Shown: positions 1 to 6,648 of the stretch, piece by piece
Layout: each line of letters starts with the position of its first letter
Numbering within the stretch: position 1 is the first letter of the stretch
DNA from: an uncultured Solobacterium sp.
Lineage (GTDB): Bacteria > Bacillota_I > Bacilli_A > Erysipelotrichales > Erysipelotrichaceae
Reading direction: 5' to 3'
NCBI GenBank assembly: GCA_905194705.1
Contig: CAJJTI010000053.1
Span: forward strand, 1-11,459
DNA: 11,459 nt
Translations under genes and position numbers: made by a program
Notes under the pieces: generated by a model
The model's input: the letters and a program-made list of their open reading frames with translations, nothing else
Databases searched by the model: none
What the model was told of the DNA's origin: nothing

Positions 1-1620
1 GTCACCAGTACGTGATTTAAGTTCTACGATACCGTCTTTTGCATTTCTTCCTACTGTAATTCTATATGGAATACCGATTAGTTCCATATCTTTGAATTTA
101 ACACCAGGTCTTTCATCTCTATCATCTAATAGAACATCAACATTAGATTTTTGAAGTGTATCATATAGTTCATTTGAAATGCGAACTTGATCTTCATCTT
201 TAGAAGAAATAAGTACTACTGCACAAGTAAATGGAGCAATATTAGTTGGCCATATAATACCATTTTCGTCATAATTCTGTTCTACAACTGCAGCCATAGT
301 TCTTCCTACACCAATACCATAAGAACCCATCCATACATCTTCTTCTTTGTTATTTGTATTTAAATAATGTAAATCTAATGCTTTAGAATATTTAGTTCCT
401 AATTTAAATGTGTTACCTACTTCAATACCCTTAGTCATCTTTAATGGTTTACCACATACTGGACAAATATCTCCAGCTTGAACATTAGAAATATCACCAA
501 CTACATCATAAGTGAAGTTAGAAGGGTTAGCGTTAATATAGTGATAACCTTCTTTATTAGCACCACAAACAAAATTACGCATATTTAGTACTTCTTTATC
601 AACTACTTTTTTCGCATTTAAACCAATTGGACCAGTAAAGCCAGGTACAGCATTAGAACCAGCAATTAGTGCATCATCTGCGAAGTTAACTTCTGAACAA
701 TGAAGCAGCTTACATACTTTATTTTCATTTAGTTCTCTATCACCACGGATAAAGAATACTACTAATTCATTGTTTACATTCATTAATAATGCTTTAACTG
801 ATTTAGATGGATCAACATGTAGATATTCACATACTTCTTCAATAGTTTTTGCATGTGGTGTAGCAACTTCTTCAATCTCTTTTTCTTCTTCAGTAGAAAG
901 AGTTGAAACTAGCTCTGCTACTTCTTCATTACTTGAATAACCACAATCACAATAAATAACGCTGTCTTCACCAATAGGAGCGATAGCCTGGAATTCTTCA
1001 GATAAGAGTCCACCCATAATGCCTGTATCAGCTTTTACAATACGATAATCTAGACCGATTTCATCAAAAATGTCTTTATAAGCATCAAACATCTTTTTGT
1101 ATGAAACATCTAATCCAGCTTCATCTCTATCAAATGAATAAGCATCTTTCATAACAAATTCTTTAACACGGATTAGGCCAAATCTAGCTCTAGGTTCATC
1201 ACGGAACTTAGTTTGAATTTGATATAGGTTGAATGGCATATCTTTATAGGAACGAATCATAGATTTAGATGCATAAGCAAATAATTCTTCATGAGTAGGT
1301 CCTAAAACCATGTCTTTTCCAGATCTATCTTTCAGTTTAAAAATAGAAGGACCAAAACCTTGTAATCTACCTGAGTTTTCATAGTAGTCACTCGCAATTA
1401 AAGCTGGCATCTTGACTTCTTGGCTTCCAGCTCTATCCATATGTTTACGAATGATATTTTCAATTTTATTTTCTACTTTTAAACCTAACGGTAACATCAT
1501 GTATACACCAGCTGATGTTTTTTTGATAAATCCAGCTTTAACAAGTAAATTACCACTTACAGAATCTTCATCTTTAGAATTTTCTCTTAATGTAAAAAAA
1601 TAAGAATTTTTTAATTTCAT
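1..1620 (-). CDS. proS: Prolyl-tRNA synthetase, bacterial type with editing insertion (3' end beyond window)
   Basis: Charges tRNA-Pro with proline in the cytoplasm. The reverse strand reads open for 540 codons from the ATG at 1620 to the window edge. Bacterial-type enzymes are usually about 565-575 residues, so only some 25-35 C-terminal residues are missing. Class II motif 2 is at residues 139-163 (FRDEPRARFG, then KEFVMKDAYSF) and motif 3 at 432-440 (GSYGIGVGR). Between them, at about 224-408, lies the INS domain that hydrolyses mischarged Ala-tRNA-Pro; it has the family stretches SVKALL (274-279) and RGDRELNE (292-299). A CxC pair at 224-226 and a CPxC at 387-390 may bind zinc. The anticodon-binding domain begins near 463. 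The start is supported by GAGGAG at 1628-1633 (reverse strand), 7 bases upstream. Motif 2 has RAR where RPR is more usual. The short leader leaves no room for a T-box. The gene is divergent from guaB. Confidence 0.96.
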   Translation of the reverse strand, partial: MKLKNSYFFTLRENSKDEDSVSGNLLVKAGFIKKTSAGVYMMLPLGLKVENKIENIIRKHMDRAGSQEVKMPALIASDYYENSGRLQGFGPSIFKLKDRSGKDMVLGPTHEELFAYASKSMIRSYKDMPFNLYQIQTKFRDEPRARFGLIRVKEFVMKDAYSFDRDEAGLDVSYKKMFDAYKDIFDEIGLDYRIVKADTGIMGGLLSEEFQAIAPIGEDSVIYCDCGYSSNEEVAELVSTLSTEEEKEIEEVATPHAKTIEEVCEYLHVDPSKSVKALLMNVNNELVVFFIRGDRELNENKVCKLLHCSEVNFADDALIAGSNAVPGFTGPIGLNAKKVVDKEVLNMRNFVCGANKEGYHYINANPSNFTYDVVGDISNVQAGDICPVCGKPLKMTKGIEVGNTFKLGTKYSKALDLHYLNTNNKEEDVWMGSYGIGVGRTMAAVVEQNYDENGIIWPTNIAPFTCAVVLISSKDEDQVRISNELYDTLQKSNVDVLLDDRDERPGVKFKDMELIGIPYRITVGRNAKDGIVELKSRTGD

Positions 1621-1643
1621 ACAATAACTCCTCGAACTGTAAT

Positions 1644-1672
1644 ATAATAACACGATTTCGCTTTACTTTAAT
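1644..1672 (-). promoter_or_regulatory. Candidate proS promoter (extended -10)
   Basis: On the reverse strand TATTAT (1649-1644, 5 of 6 to TATAAT) is preceded by TGT (1652-1650), which makes an extended -10. The -35 region is poor: ATTAAA at 1672-1667 with a 17-base spacer. Transcription would start near 1637 and give a leader of about 17 bases carrying GAGGAG. It overlaps the guaB promoter, so the two may compete. Assigned by eye from consensus matching. Confidence 0.45.
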
Positions 1673-1690
1673 AACATTTCTGACTATAAT
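1662..1690 (+). promoter_or_regulatory. Candidate guaB sigma-70/sigma-A promoter
   Basis: TTTACT (1662-1667, 4 of 6 to TTGACA), a 17-base spacer and a perfect TATAAT (1685-1690). The expected start near 1697 leaves a leader of under 20 bases before the ATG, containing AAGGAG at 1703-1708. That leader is too short for a guanine riboswitch, so any purine control would have to act through a protein at the promoter. Confidence 0.65.
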
Positions 1691-1714
1691 AACTCAAAAT
1701 ACAAGGAGAGAAAT

Positions 1715-3226
1715 ATGGCAAAATACTACAGTGAACCATCACACACTTTTAGTGAATATTTATTAGTTCCAGGATTTACATCCGCAGAAAATATTCCAGC
1801 AAATGTAACATTAAAAACACCTTTAGTAAAATTCAAAAAAGGTGAAGAATCACAAATTCATTTAAACATCCCAATGGTAAGTGCAATTATGCAATCTGTT
1901 TCTGGACCAGATTTAGGTATTGCATTAGCAAAAGAAGGCGGTATGTCTTTTATTTTTGGTGCACAATCCATTGAATCACAAGCTGCTATGGTAGCTAAAG
2001 TTAAAAACTATAAAGCGGGATTTGTTGTAAGTGATTCTAATGTTAAACCAGATACAACACTTGGTGAAATGCTTGAACTATTAGAAAAAACTGGACACTC
2101 TACAATGCCTGTAACTGAAGATGGTACAAGTAATGGTAAATTACTTGGTATTATCACTTCACGTGACTATCGTATTTCTAGATTAGATAAAAATGCACCA
2201 GTTAAAGATTTTATGACACCAAGAGAAAAATTAATTGTTGGTAATATTCATAATACTTTAAGTGAATGTAATGATTTAATCTGGGATCATAAATTAAATC
2301 AATTACCAATTGTAAATGATAATGATGAATTACAATTCTTAGTATTCCGTAAAGACTATGATTCTCATAAAGAAAATCCTAATGAATTATTAGATGATGA
2401 AAAGAGATTCATGGTAGGTGCTGGTATTAATACTAGAGACTATAAAGAAAGAGTTCCTGCACTAGTTAATGCTGGTGTAGATTGCTTATGTATTGACTCA
2501 AGTGATGGTTATACAGAGTATCAAGGTATTACTTTAAAATGGATTCGTGAAAACTATGGTGACAAAGTAAAAGGAGGTGCTGGTAACGTTGTTGATGAAG
2601 AAGGTTTTAACTATTTAGCAGAATGTGGAGCCGACTTTATTAAGATTGGTATCGGTGGCGGTTCTATCTGTATCACTCGTGAAACAAAGGGTATCGGTAG
2701 AGGACAAGCTACAGCTGTTATCGAAGTTGCTAAAGCAAGAGATGCATATTATGAAAAGACAGGTACATATATTCCTATCTGTTCAGATGGTGGTATCGTT
2801 TATGACTACCATATCGTTCTTGCACTAGCTATGGGAGCTGACTTTGTAATGCTTGGAAGATATTTCTCTCGTTTTGAAGAAGCACCAGGTGAAAAACTAA
2901 TGCTTAATGGTTCTTATGTAAAAGAATACTGGGGCGAAGGAAGTAATCGTGCTAGAAACTGGCAAAGATATGATTTAGGTGGCGCAAGCAAATTGAAATT
3001 CGAAGAAGGCGTTGATTCATATGTTCCTTATGCTGGTTTATTAAAAGATAACGTAGGTTTAACAATTGCTAAAGTAAAATCAACTATGTGCAACTGTGGT
3101 GCTAAGAGTATTGCTGAACTACAAGAAAAAGCTAAATTAACTCTTGTATCTGCTACTTCAATTGTTGAAGGTGGCGCACATGACGTTATTGTTAAAAACA
3201 AAGAAAGTGAATACAATAACCACTAA
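1715..3226 (+). CDS. guaB: IMP dehydrogenase, Tritrichomonas foetus-like type
   Basis: Oxidises IMP to XMP with NAD+, the committed step of GMP synthesis; works in the cytoplasm, usually as a tetramer. The 503-residue protein is a (beta/alpha)8 barrel interrupted by a CBS pair at about 105-218. The active-site loop [12 protein letters not shown] (312-323) carries Cys319, the residue that forms the E-XMP* thioester. Asp261 (CIDSSDG), Asp358 (CSDGG, phosphate/ribose site) and the flap Arg418-Tyr419 (NWQRYD) are all present. Glu485-Gly486-Gly487 near the C-terminus fits the potassium site contributed by the neighbouring subunit. Loop, flap and length match my memory of the T. foetus enzyme in the same numbering, rather than the common bacterial form with GPGSICTTR. 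Start: AAGGAG 6 bases upstream, and the N-terminus MAKYY also matches that enzyme. It is a single-gene unit with its own promoter and terminator. Confidence 0.96.
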   Translation: MAKYYSEPSHTFSEYLLVPGFTSAENIPANVTLKTPLVKFKKGEESQIHLNIPMVSAIMQSVSGPDLGIALAKEGGMSFIFGAQSIESQAAMVAKVKNYKAGFVVSDSNVKPDTTLGEMLELLEKTGHSTMPVTEDGTSNGKLLGIITSRDYRISRLDKNAPVKDFMTPREKLIVGNIHNTLSECNDLIWDHKLNQLPIVNDNDELQFLVFRKDYDSHKENPNELLDDEKRFMVGAGINTRDYKERVPALVNAGVDCLCIDSSDGYTEYQGITLKWIRENYGDKVKGGAGNVVDEEGFNYLAECGADFIKIGIGGGSICITRETKGIGRGQATAVIEVAKARDAYYEKTGTYIPICSDGGIVYDYHIVLALAMGADFVMLGRYFSRFEEAPGEKLMLNGSYVKEYWGEGSNRARNWQRYDLGGASKLKFEEGVDSYVPYAGLLKDNVGLTIAKVKSTMCNCGAKSIAELQEKAKLTLVSATSIVEGGAHDVIVKNKESEYNNH

Positions 3227-3228
3227 TT

Positions 3229-3266
3229 AAAAAATAGACCTTAGCTTAATGCTTTGGTCTTTTTTT
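3229..3266. terminator. Bidirectional intrinsic terminator between guaB and the DUF5662 gene
   Basis: AGACC (3236-3240) pairs with GGTCT (3256-3260); inside, AGC (3243-3245) pairs with GCT (3251-3253) around a TTAAT loop, with a TT/TT internal mismatch. A T-run at 3260-3266 follows on the plus strand, and the A-run at 3229-3234 gives a U-run on the minus strand. The hairpin therefore can end both convergent transcripts. It starts 2 bases after the guaB stop and overlaps the last codons of the minus-strand gene, whose stop is at 3248-3246. Confidence 0.8.
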
Positions 3267-3785
3267 GTACTCTTTTAAAGCTTGTTTCTCACCAACAATA
3301 CTAATTCTAGTTAATATTTCTAACATAAGCTTACTAGTTTTTTCATGCATCAAGAAGGAATCACTTCTACTAGTAAAATACTTCAAGGCACTTTCTTTTG
3401 TATAGTTTTCTTTCTCATAAGTAATACATGCAGCTATACGGTCACAAACACTCTCTAATACATATTTATAAGGCATTTCAATAGGTGTAAACTTACCATC
3501 TTTAATATCTACCCAGTATTCAAAATGATGCTTATTTCTGCCTTTATGATGTAACCACCCTAAAGCATAGCCATATAGTTCTTTTTCATAGGAATAAGGT
3601 GATCTATAACCTTGATAATACTTAATACTTTCAAATAATTCACTTGGAGAATATTTACTTAAATCATGAGTTAAACCTTGATAGTACAATCCACATTCAA
3701 AACAATACTTTCGTACTAATTTACGATGATGATGAACAGTTTTTAAATGGCCGAATACTTTTTGCATTAGTGTTAGATTTTTCAT
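3246..3785 (-). CDS. DUF5662-like protein of unknown function
   Basis: Function unknown. The 179-residue protein is predicted to be mostly helical, soluble and without a signal peptide. It resembles the DUF5662 family, as I remember it, through a conserved His/Asp pattern: HxxxHHH near 15-20, HDLSKYSPSE at 40-49, WLHHKGRNKHHFEYW at 77-91, and Asp115 in a C-D-R-I-A-A stretch. The spaced H...HD...HH...D residues suggest a metal site like that of HD-type phosphohydrolases; this is inference, and no substrate can be named. An in-frame TAA at 3797-3795 means the ATG at 3785 is the longest possible start. No Shine-Dalgarno is visible before it. A TAAAAT at 3797-3792 would place transcription start at or near the ATG, so the message might be leaderless. 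It is convergent with guaB, divergent from nusB, and has no partner gene on its strand here. Confidence 0.8.
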   Translation of the reverse strand: MKNLTLMQKVFGHLKTVHHHRKLVRKYCFECGLYYQGLTHDLSKYSPSELFESIKYYQGYRSPYSYEKELYGYALGWLHHKGRNKHHFEYWVDIKDGKFTPIEMPYKYVLESVCDRIAACITYEKENYTKESALKYFTSRSDSFLMHEKTSKLMLEILTRISIVGEKQALKEYKKRPKH

Positions 3786-3797
3786 ATACTTATTTTA

Positions 3798-3810
3798 TGT
3801 CAATTTGACA
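3798..3810. repeat. Perfect 13-base palindrome TGTCAATTTGACA
   Basis: Six-base arms TGTCAA (3798-3803) and TTGACA (3805-3810) around a single T. Both arms read TTGACA on their own strand; the plus-strand copy is the candidate -35 of the nusB promoter. It lies between divergent starts and could be an operator, but short palindromes are frequent in such A+T-rich DNA. Confidence 0.4.
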
Positions 3811-3834
3811 AAAACTTCATTTGTAAATTATTAC
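3805..3834 (+). promoter_or_regulatory. Candidate promoter for the nusB operon
   Basis: A perfect TTGACA at 3805-3810 is followed after 18 bases by TATTAC (3829-3834, 4 of 6 to TATAAT). An alternative lies nearer the gene: an extended -10, TGA-TAAAAT at 3863-3871, without a good -35. The latter would give a leader of only about 14 bases. I cannot decide between them; the consensus -35 favours the first. Confidence 0.4.
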
Positions 3835-3835
3835 A
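3822..3835. repeat. 14-base palindrome TGTAA-N4-TTACA
   Basis: Perfect five-base arms TGTAA (3822-3826) and TTACA (3831-3835). It overlaps the candidate -10 of the nusB promoter, and its centre lies about 24 bases from that of the neighbouring TGTCA...TGACA palindrome. The outer bases TGT...ACA are shared between the two, as in a paired operator. No regulator can be assigned from sequence alone. Confidence 0.35.
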
Positions 3836-3880
3836 TATTATGCACAAATTATAGCTTATTCATGATAAAATACATAAAGC

Positions 3881-3886
3881 GGAGGG
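3881..3886 (+). promoter_or_regulatory. Ribosome binding site fixing the nusB start
   Basis: GGAGGG ends 5 bases before the ATG at 3892. The reading frame is open upstream to an ATG at 3805, but that codon lies inside the -35 box, lacks a Shine-Dalgarno, and would add 29 residues with no counterpart in NusB. The site therefore decides for the shorter protein. Confidence 0.8.
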
Positions 3887-3891
3887 AAAAA

Positions 3892-4269
3892 ATGAACCGT
3901 CACGAGAATAGAAAAAATGCAATGTTTTGCACGTATCAATACTTAATTCAAGAAAGAGATATTAAGGATTTAATTGAAGCAAATTTTAACGTAAATTTAC
4001 ATTTAGATGATCCATATATCGAAAAAGTTATTCATACAGCAATTGAAAACAAAGATAGATATGCTGGTTATATTGATCAGGTGTTAGATGACTGGAAATT
4101 CTCACGTTTAGGATATGTTGAACAAGCTATTCTATTATGTGGATGTGCTGAATTTGATTTAAAGGAAGTTGAAACTCCAGTTGTTATTGATGAATATATT
4201 ATTCTAACAAAAGAATATTGTGATCCAGAATCTTATAAATTAATTAATGGAGTCTTAGATAGAGTATGA
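3892..4269 (+). CDS. nusB: Transcription antitermination factor NusB
   Basis: Small all-helical RNA-binding protein that joins NusE (ribosomal protein S10) on boxA RNA to keep RNA polymerase elongating through rRNA operons. The 125-residue product is slightly short for the family (about 130-145). It has the expected N-terminal basic helix (RHENRKNAMFCTYQYL) and the C-terminal family stretch, with DDWKFSRLGYVEQAILL near 65-80, then P-V-V-I-D-E-Y and the closing LINGVLDRV. The start at 3892 is chosen from GGAGGG 5 bases upstream. First gene of the long operon; its TGA overlaps the xseA ATG by 4 bases (ATGA), so XseA translation is probably coupled to it. Confidence 0.93.
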   Translation: MNRHENRKNAMFCTYQYLIQERDIKDLIEANFNVNLHLDDPYIEKVIHTAIENKDRYAGYIDQVLDDWKFSRLGYVEQAILLCGCAEFDLKEVETPVVIDEYIILTKEYCDPESYKLINGVLDRV

Positions 4270-5609
4270 GCCAAAATGTTGTCTCTGTTTCAACATTAGT
4301 ACATTATTTAAAAAGTAAACTTGAATCTGATAATTTAATCCAAAAAGTACTTGTTGAAGGGGAGATAAGTAATTTTAGCAATTATCGTTCGGGGCATTGG
4401 TACTTTTCTTTAAAAGATGAAAACAGTCTTATTCGTTGTGTTATGTTTTCTTCTTATAACAAGAAAGTACAGTTTGCTCCAAAGGATGGAGATAAAGTTA
4501 TTATCCAAGCTGACGTATCTGTATATGAGCAAAGAGGCGATATACAGCTTTTAGTGTATGCAATGAAGTCAGACAAAATTGGTGATTTATATTTGCAATT
4601 TGAAAAGTTAAAAGCAAAACTATATGCTGAAGGACTTTTCGATGATAAATATAAAAAACCGATTCCACTTTACCCTATGAATATTGCTTTAGTTACTGGA
4701 GCTAATACGGCAGCGAGAAGTGACGTATTAACTACACTTAATAGAAGATGGCCTATTGCTGAAATACATGAATATAGTGTTTTAGTACAGGGAAATGAAA
4801 GTGCAGGGCAAATTATAAATGCTCTTAGTTTAGCTGATAACAATCATCATGATGTTATTTTACTTGTTAGAGGAGGAGGATCAATTGAAGACTTATGGTC
4901 ATTCAATGATGAAACGCTCGCAAGAACGATATTTAATTTAAAAACACCAATTATTACCGGCATTGGTCATGAAATAAACTATACAATAAGCGATTATGTA
5001 GCAGATTTACGGGCTCCTACACCAACAGGTGCCGCTGAAAGATGTGCTCCTGATCAAAAAGATGTATTAAATATACTTAATGTATATCAAACACGCTTAA
5101 ATACAGCAATTACTACTAAAAAAGACCATGCAAGTCGTGAATTAAATAAATATTCTTCTTCATTTGTATTTTCTTCACCACAGCGTTTATACAGTGAAAA
5201 AGAAATGCAGTTAGAAAATCTAAGTAATGCTTTGTATCATTCAGTTCATACATATGAAATGAATTTAGAACAGTCTTTATCAAGGTACGCTAATTTATTA
5301 ACTTCTACAATTAAAGATAATTTATCTCAATTAAATTTAGACATAAATAAATATAAAAATAAACTCAATAATTCTGTTAAGTTTATTAAAGATAAAAAAG
5401 AAAACAGCTTAAAACAAAATGCCGGTTTACTTGATGCATATTCACCATTAAAGTCTTTAGCTAGAGGTTATGCTATAGTAGAGAAGGATGGAGAAGCAAT
5501 AAAATCTACAAATAATCTTTATACAGATGATACATTGTCTATTCAGATGTATGATGGAAAAATAATTACAAAAGTAGCAGAAATCATAAAGGAGAAGCAG
5601 CATGGCTAA
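4266..5609 (+). CDS. xseA: Exonuclease VII large subunit
   Basis: Catalytic subunit of exonuclease VII, which degrades single-stranded DNA from both ends and acts with several XseB subunits. Length 447, normal for the family (about 400-460). An N-terminal OB-fold (about 1-100, with SGHWYFSLKD at 42-51) is followed by the catalytic domain: Asp153 in the TGANTAARSDVL stretch, Arg202 in VRGGGSIEDLW, and His235 in GIGHEINYT. Then come APTPTGAAE (250-258), a long coiled-coil region (about 265-385) that binds XseB, and the C-terminal SLARGYAIV segment (397-405). The D-R-H spacing fits E. coli D155, R205 and H238, but the residue equivalent to D241 is Asn238 here (codon AAC). A GGAG at 4249-4252 is rather far from the ATG, so initiation probably relies on coupling to nusB. 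The 3' end overlaps xseB by 8 bases. Confidence 0.94.
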   Translation: MSQNVVSVSTLVHYLKSKLESDNLIQKVLVEGEISNFSNYRSGHWYFSLKDENSLIRCVMFSSYNKKVQFAPKDGDKVIIQADVSVYEQRGDIQLLVYAMKSDKIGDLYLQFEKLKAKLYAEGLFDDKYKKPIPLYPMNIALVTGANTAARSDVLTTLNRRWPIAEIHEYSVLVQGNESAGQIINALSLADNNHHDVILLVRGGGSIEDLWSFNDETLARTIFNLKTPIITGIGHEINYTISDYVADLRAPTPTGAAERCAPDQKDVLNILNVYQTRLNTAITTKKDHASRELNKYSSSFVFSSPQRLYSEKEMQLENLSNALYHSVHTYEMNLEQSLSRYANLLTSTIKDNLSQLNLDINKYKNKLNNSVKFIKDKKENSLKQNAGLLDAYSPLKSLARGYAIVEKDGEAIKSTNNLYTDDTLSIQMYDGKIITKVAEIIKEKQHG

Positions 5610-5808
5610 GAAAGAACTAACTTTTGAAGAAGCGATGAATCGCTTGAGTACAATAGTTTCAACTCTGGAGCAAAATGATCAACCATTAGATACAACGATT
5701 GATTTATTTGAAGAAGGATTAAATCTTGTTAAAAGTTGTGAAAGTAAATTAAAGAATTTTGAATCAAAAATTGAAGAAATACAGAAAAGAAGTGAAGATC
5801 ATGAATAA
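5602..5808 (+). CDS. xseB: Exonuclease VII small subunit
   Basis: Non-catalytic subunit that wraps the XseA coiled coil and is needed for stable, regulated exonuclease VII. The 68 residues form the typical helical hairpin: TFEEAMNRLSTIVSTLEQ (residues 7-24), a turn with the family's L-D after N-D-Q-P, then LFEEGLNLVKSCESKLKN and a charged tail. Length is in the usual 60-85 range. AAAGGAG (5588-5594) sits 7 bases before the ATG, inside the end of xseA, and the two genes overlap by 8 bases (ATGGCTAA). The 3' end overlaps ispA by 8 bases as well. Confidence 0.94.
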   Translation: MAKKELTFEEAMNRLSTIVSTLEQNDQPLDTTIDLFEEGLNLVKSCESKLKNFESKIEEIQKRSEDHE

Positions 5809-6637
5809 ATTTGAAAATTATCTGAATGTAAAAATTGATTCATTAACACCAAGTGTTACCCGTGAGGCAATGCGTTATTCTTTACTTGCTGGAGGTAAAA
5901 GATTACGTCCACAGATGGTTTTTTCAGTTATTGAGGGATATCACTTAAACAAAGAAATCGGCTATGACTATGCTGCTGCATTAGAAATGATTCATACATA
6001 TTCATTGATTCATGATGATTTACCTGCAATGGATAATGATGACCTTAGAAGAGGTAAGCCAACTTGTCATAAACAGTTTGATGAAGCTACAGCTATTTTG
6101 GCAGGTGATGGTTTATTAACATATGCTTTTGAAGTTTTAGCAAAAGCAGATTTACCTTATAATGCACTAGCTGTACAAATTCTTGCAAGATGTGCTGGTT
6201 CTAGTGGCATGGTACTAGGACAAACATTAGATATGCATGAAGATAATCGTGTAGACTATAAAGCTATGGAAGATATTTATAAATACAAAACAGGTTGTTT
6301 ATTTTCTGCTGCATTAATGTTGGGTGCTTTAGCAAGTAATAAAGTTGATGATAAAACACTTTCTACATGGGATTCAATTGGTAATAAAATTGGTATTGCA
6401 TTTCAAATCCAGGATGATTTATTAGATGTAAGAATGGACAGTGCTGCTCTAGGAAAGAGTAACTCAGATATTAGAAATGAAAAAGTTACTGCTGTCTCTT
6501 TATTAGGCGAAGAACAGGCCGAAAAACTAATGAATGAGTTATATGCAGAATGTGATAAAATGTTAAGTAATATAGAAGATTTTGATAATTGTATATTAGC
6601 AAATCTATTAAATGGAGTGAAAACAAGATTAAAGTAG
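5801..6637 (+). CDS. ispA: Polyprenyl synthetase, probably farnesyl diphosphate synthase
   Basis: Condenses isopentenyl diphosphate with dimethylallyl and geranyl diphosphate, most likely to farnesyl diphosphate for undecaprenyl and other lipid carriers. The 278-residue all-helical protein has GGKRLRP (31-37), the first aspartate-rich motif DDLPAMD (72-78, the DDx4D form) and the second, DDLLD (205-209). Tyr67, five residues before the first motif, fits the chain-length signature of bacterial FPP synthases rather than GGPP synthases. The start at 5801 is preferred: the frame is open 14 codons further to 5759, but that ATG is deep in xseB and would add a basic stretch not seen in the family. 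There is only a weak purine-rich site upstream, and the ATG lies within the last codons of xseB (ATGAATAA), so coupling is likely. Slightly short at the C-terminus compared with E. coli IspA (299). Confidence 0.92.
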   Translation: MNKFENYLNVKIDSLTPSVTREAMRYSLLAGGKRLRPQMVFSVIEGYHLNKEIGYDYAAALEMIHTYSLIHDDLPAMDNDDLRRGKPTCHKQFDEATAILAGDGLLTYAFEVLAKADLPYNALAVQILARCAGSSGMVLGQTLDMHEDNRVDYKAMEDIYKYKTGCLFSAALMLGALASNKVDDKTLSTWDSIGNKIGIAFQIQDDLLDVRMDSAALGKSNSDIRNEKVTAVSLLGEEQAEKLMNELYAECDKMLSNIEDFDNCILANLLNGVKTRLK

Positions 6638-6641
6638 GAGG
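6635..6641 (+). promoter_or_regulatory. Strong ribosome binding site for dxs
   Basis: TAGGAGG overlaps the ispA stop codon and lies 7 bases before the dxs ATG at 6649. An ATG at 6643 directly followed by TAA (6646-6648) sits between them and cannot encode a protein, so 6649 is the start. This is among the strongest sites in an operon where most later genes have weak ones. Confidence 0.75.
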
Positions 6642-6648
6642 AATGTAA

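Noticed and set aside
1412..1603. Plus-strand open frame of 63 codons inside proS
   Set aside because: Antisense shadow of proS; no Shine-Dalgarno and no recognisable domain.
1621..1714. T-box leader for proS or guanine riboswitch for guaB
   Set aside because: Only 94 bases are shared between the two starts, and no T-box motif, specifier stem or purine-aptamer fold is visible.
2625..2828. Second plus-strand frame within guaB
   Set aside because: Overlaps the IMPDH active-site loop in another frame and shows no start signal or domain.
3805..3891. N-terminal extension of nusB from the ATG at 3805
   Set aside because: The extra 29 residues are not NusB-like, the codon lies in the candidate -35 box, and GGAGGG precedes the ATG at 3892.
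5759..5800. Longer ispA start at 5759
   Set aside because: It would overlap xseB by 50 bases and add 14 basic residues with no family counterpart; the ATG at 5801 fits the overlap pattern of the operon.
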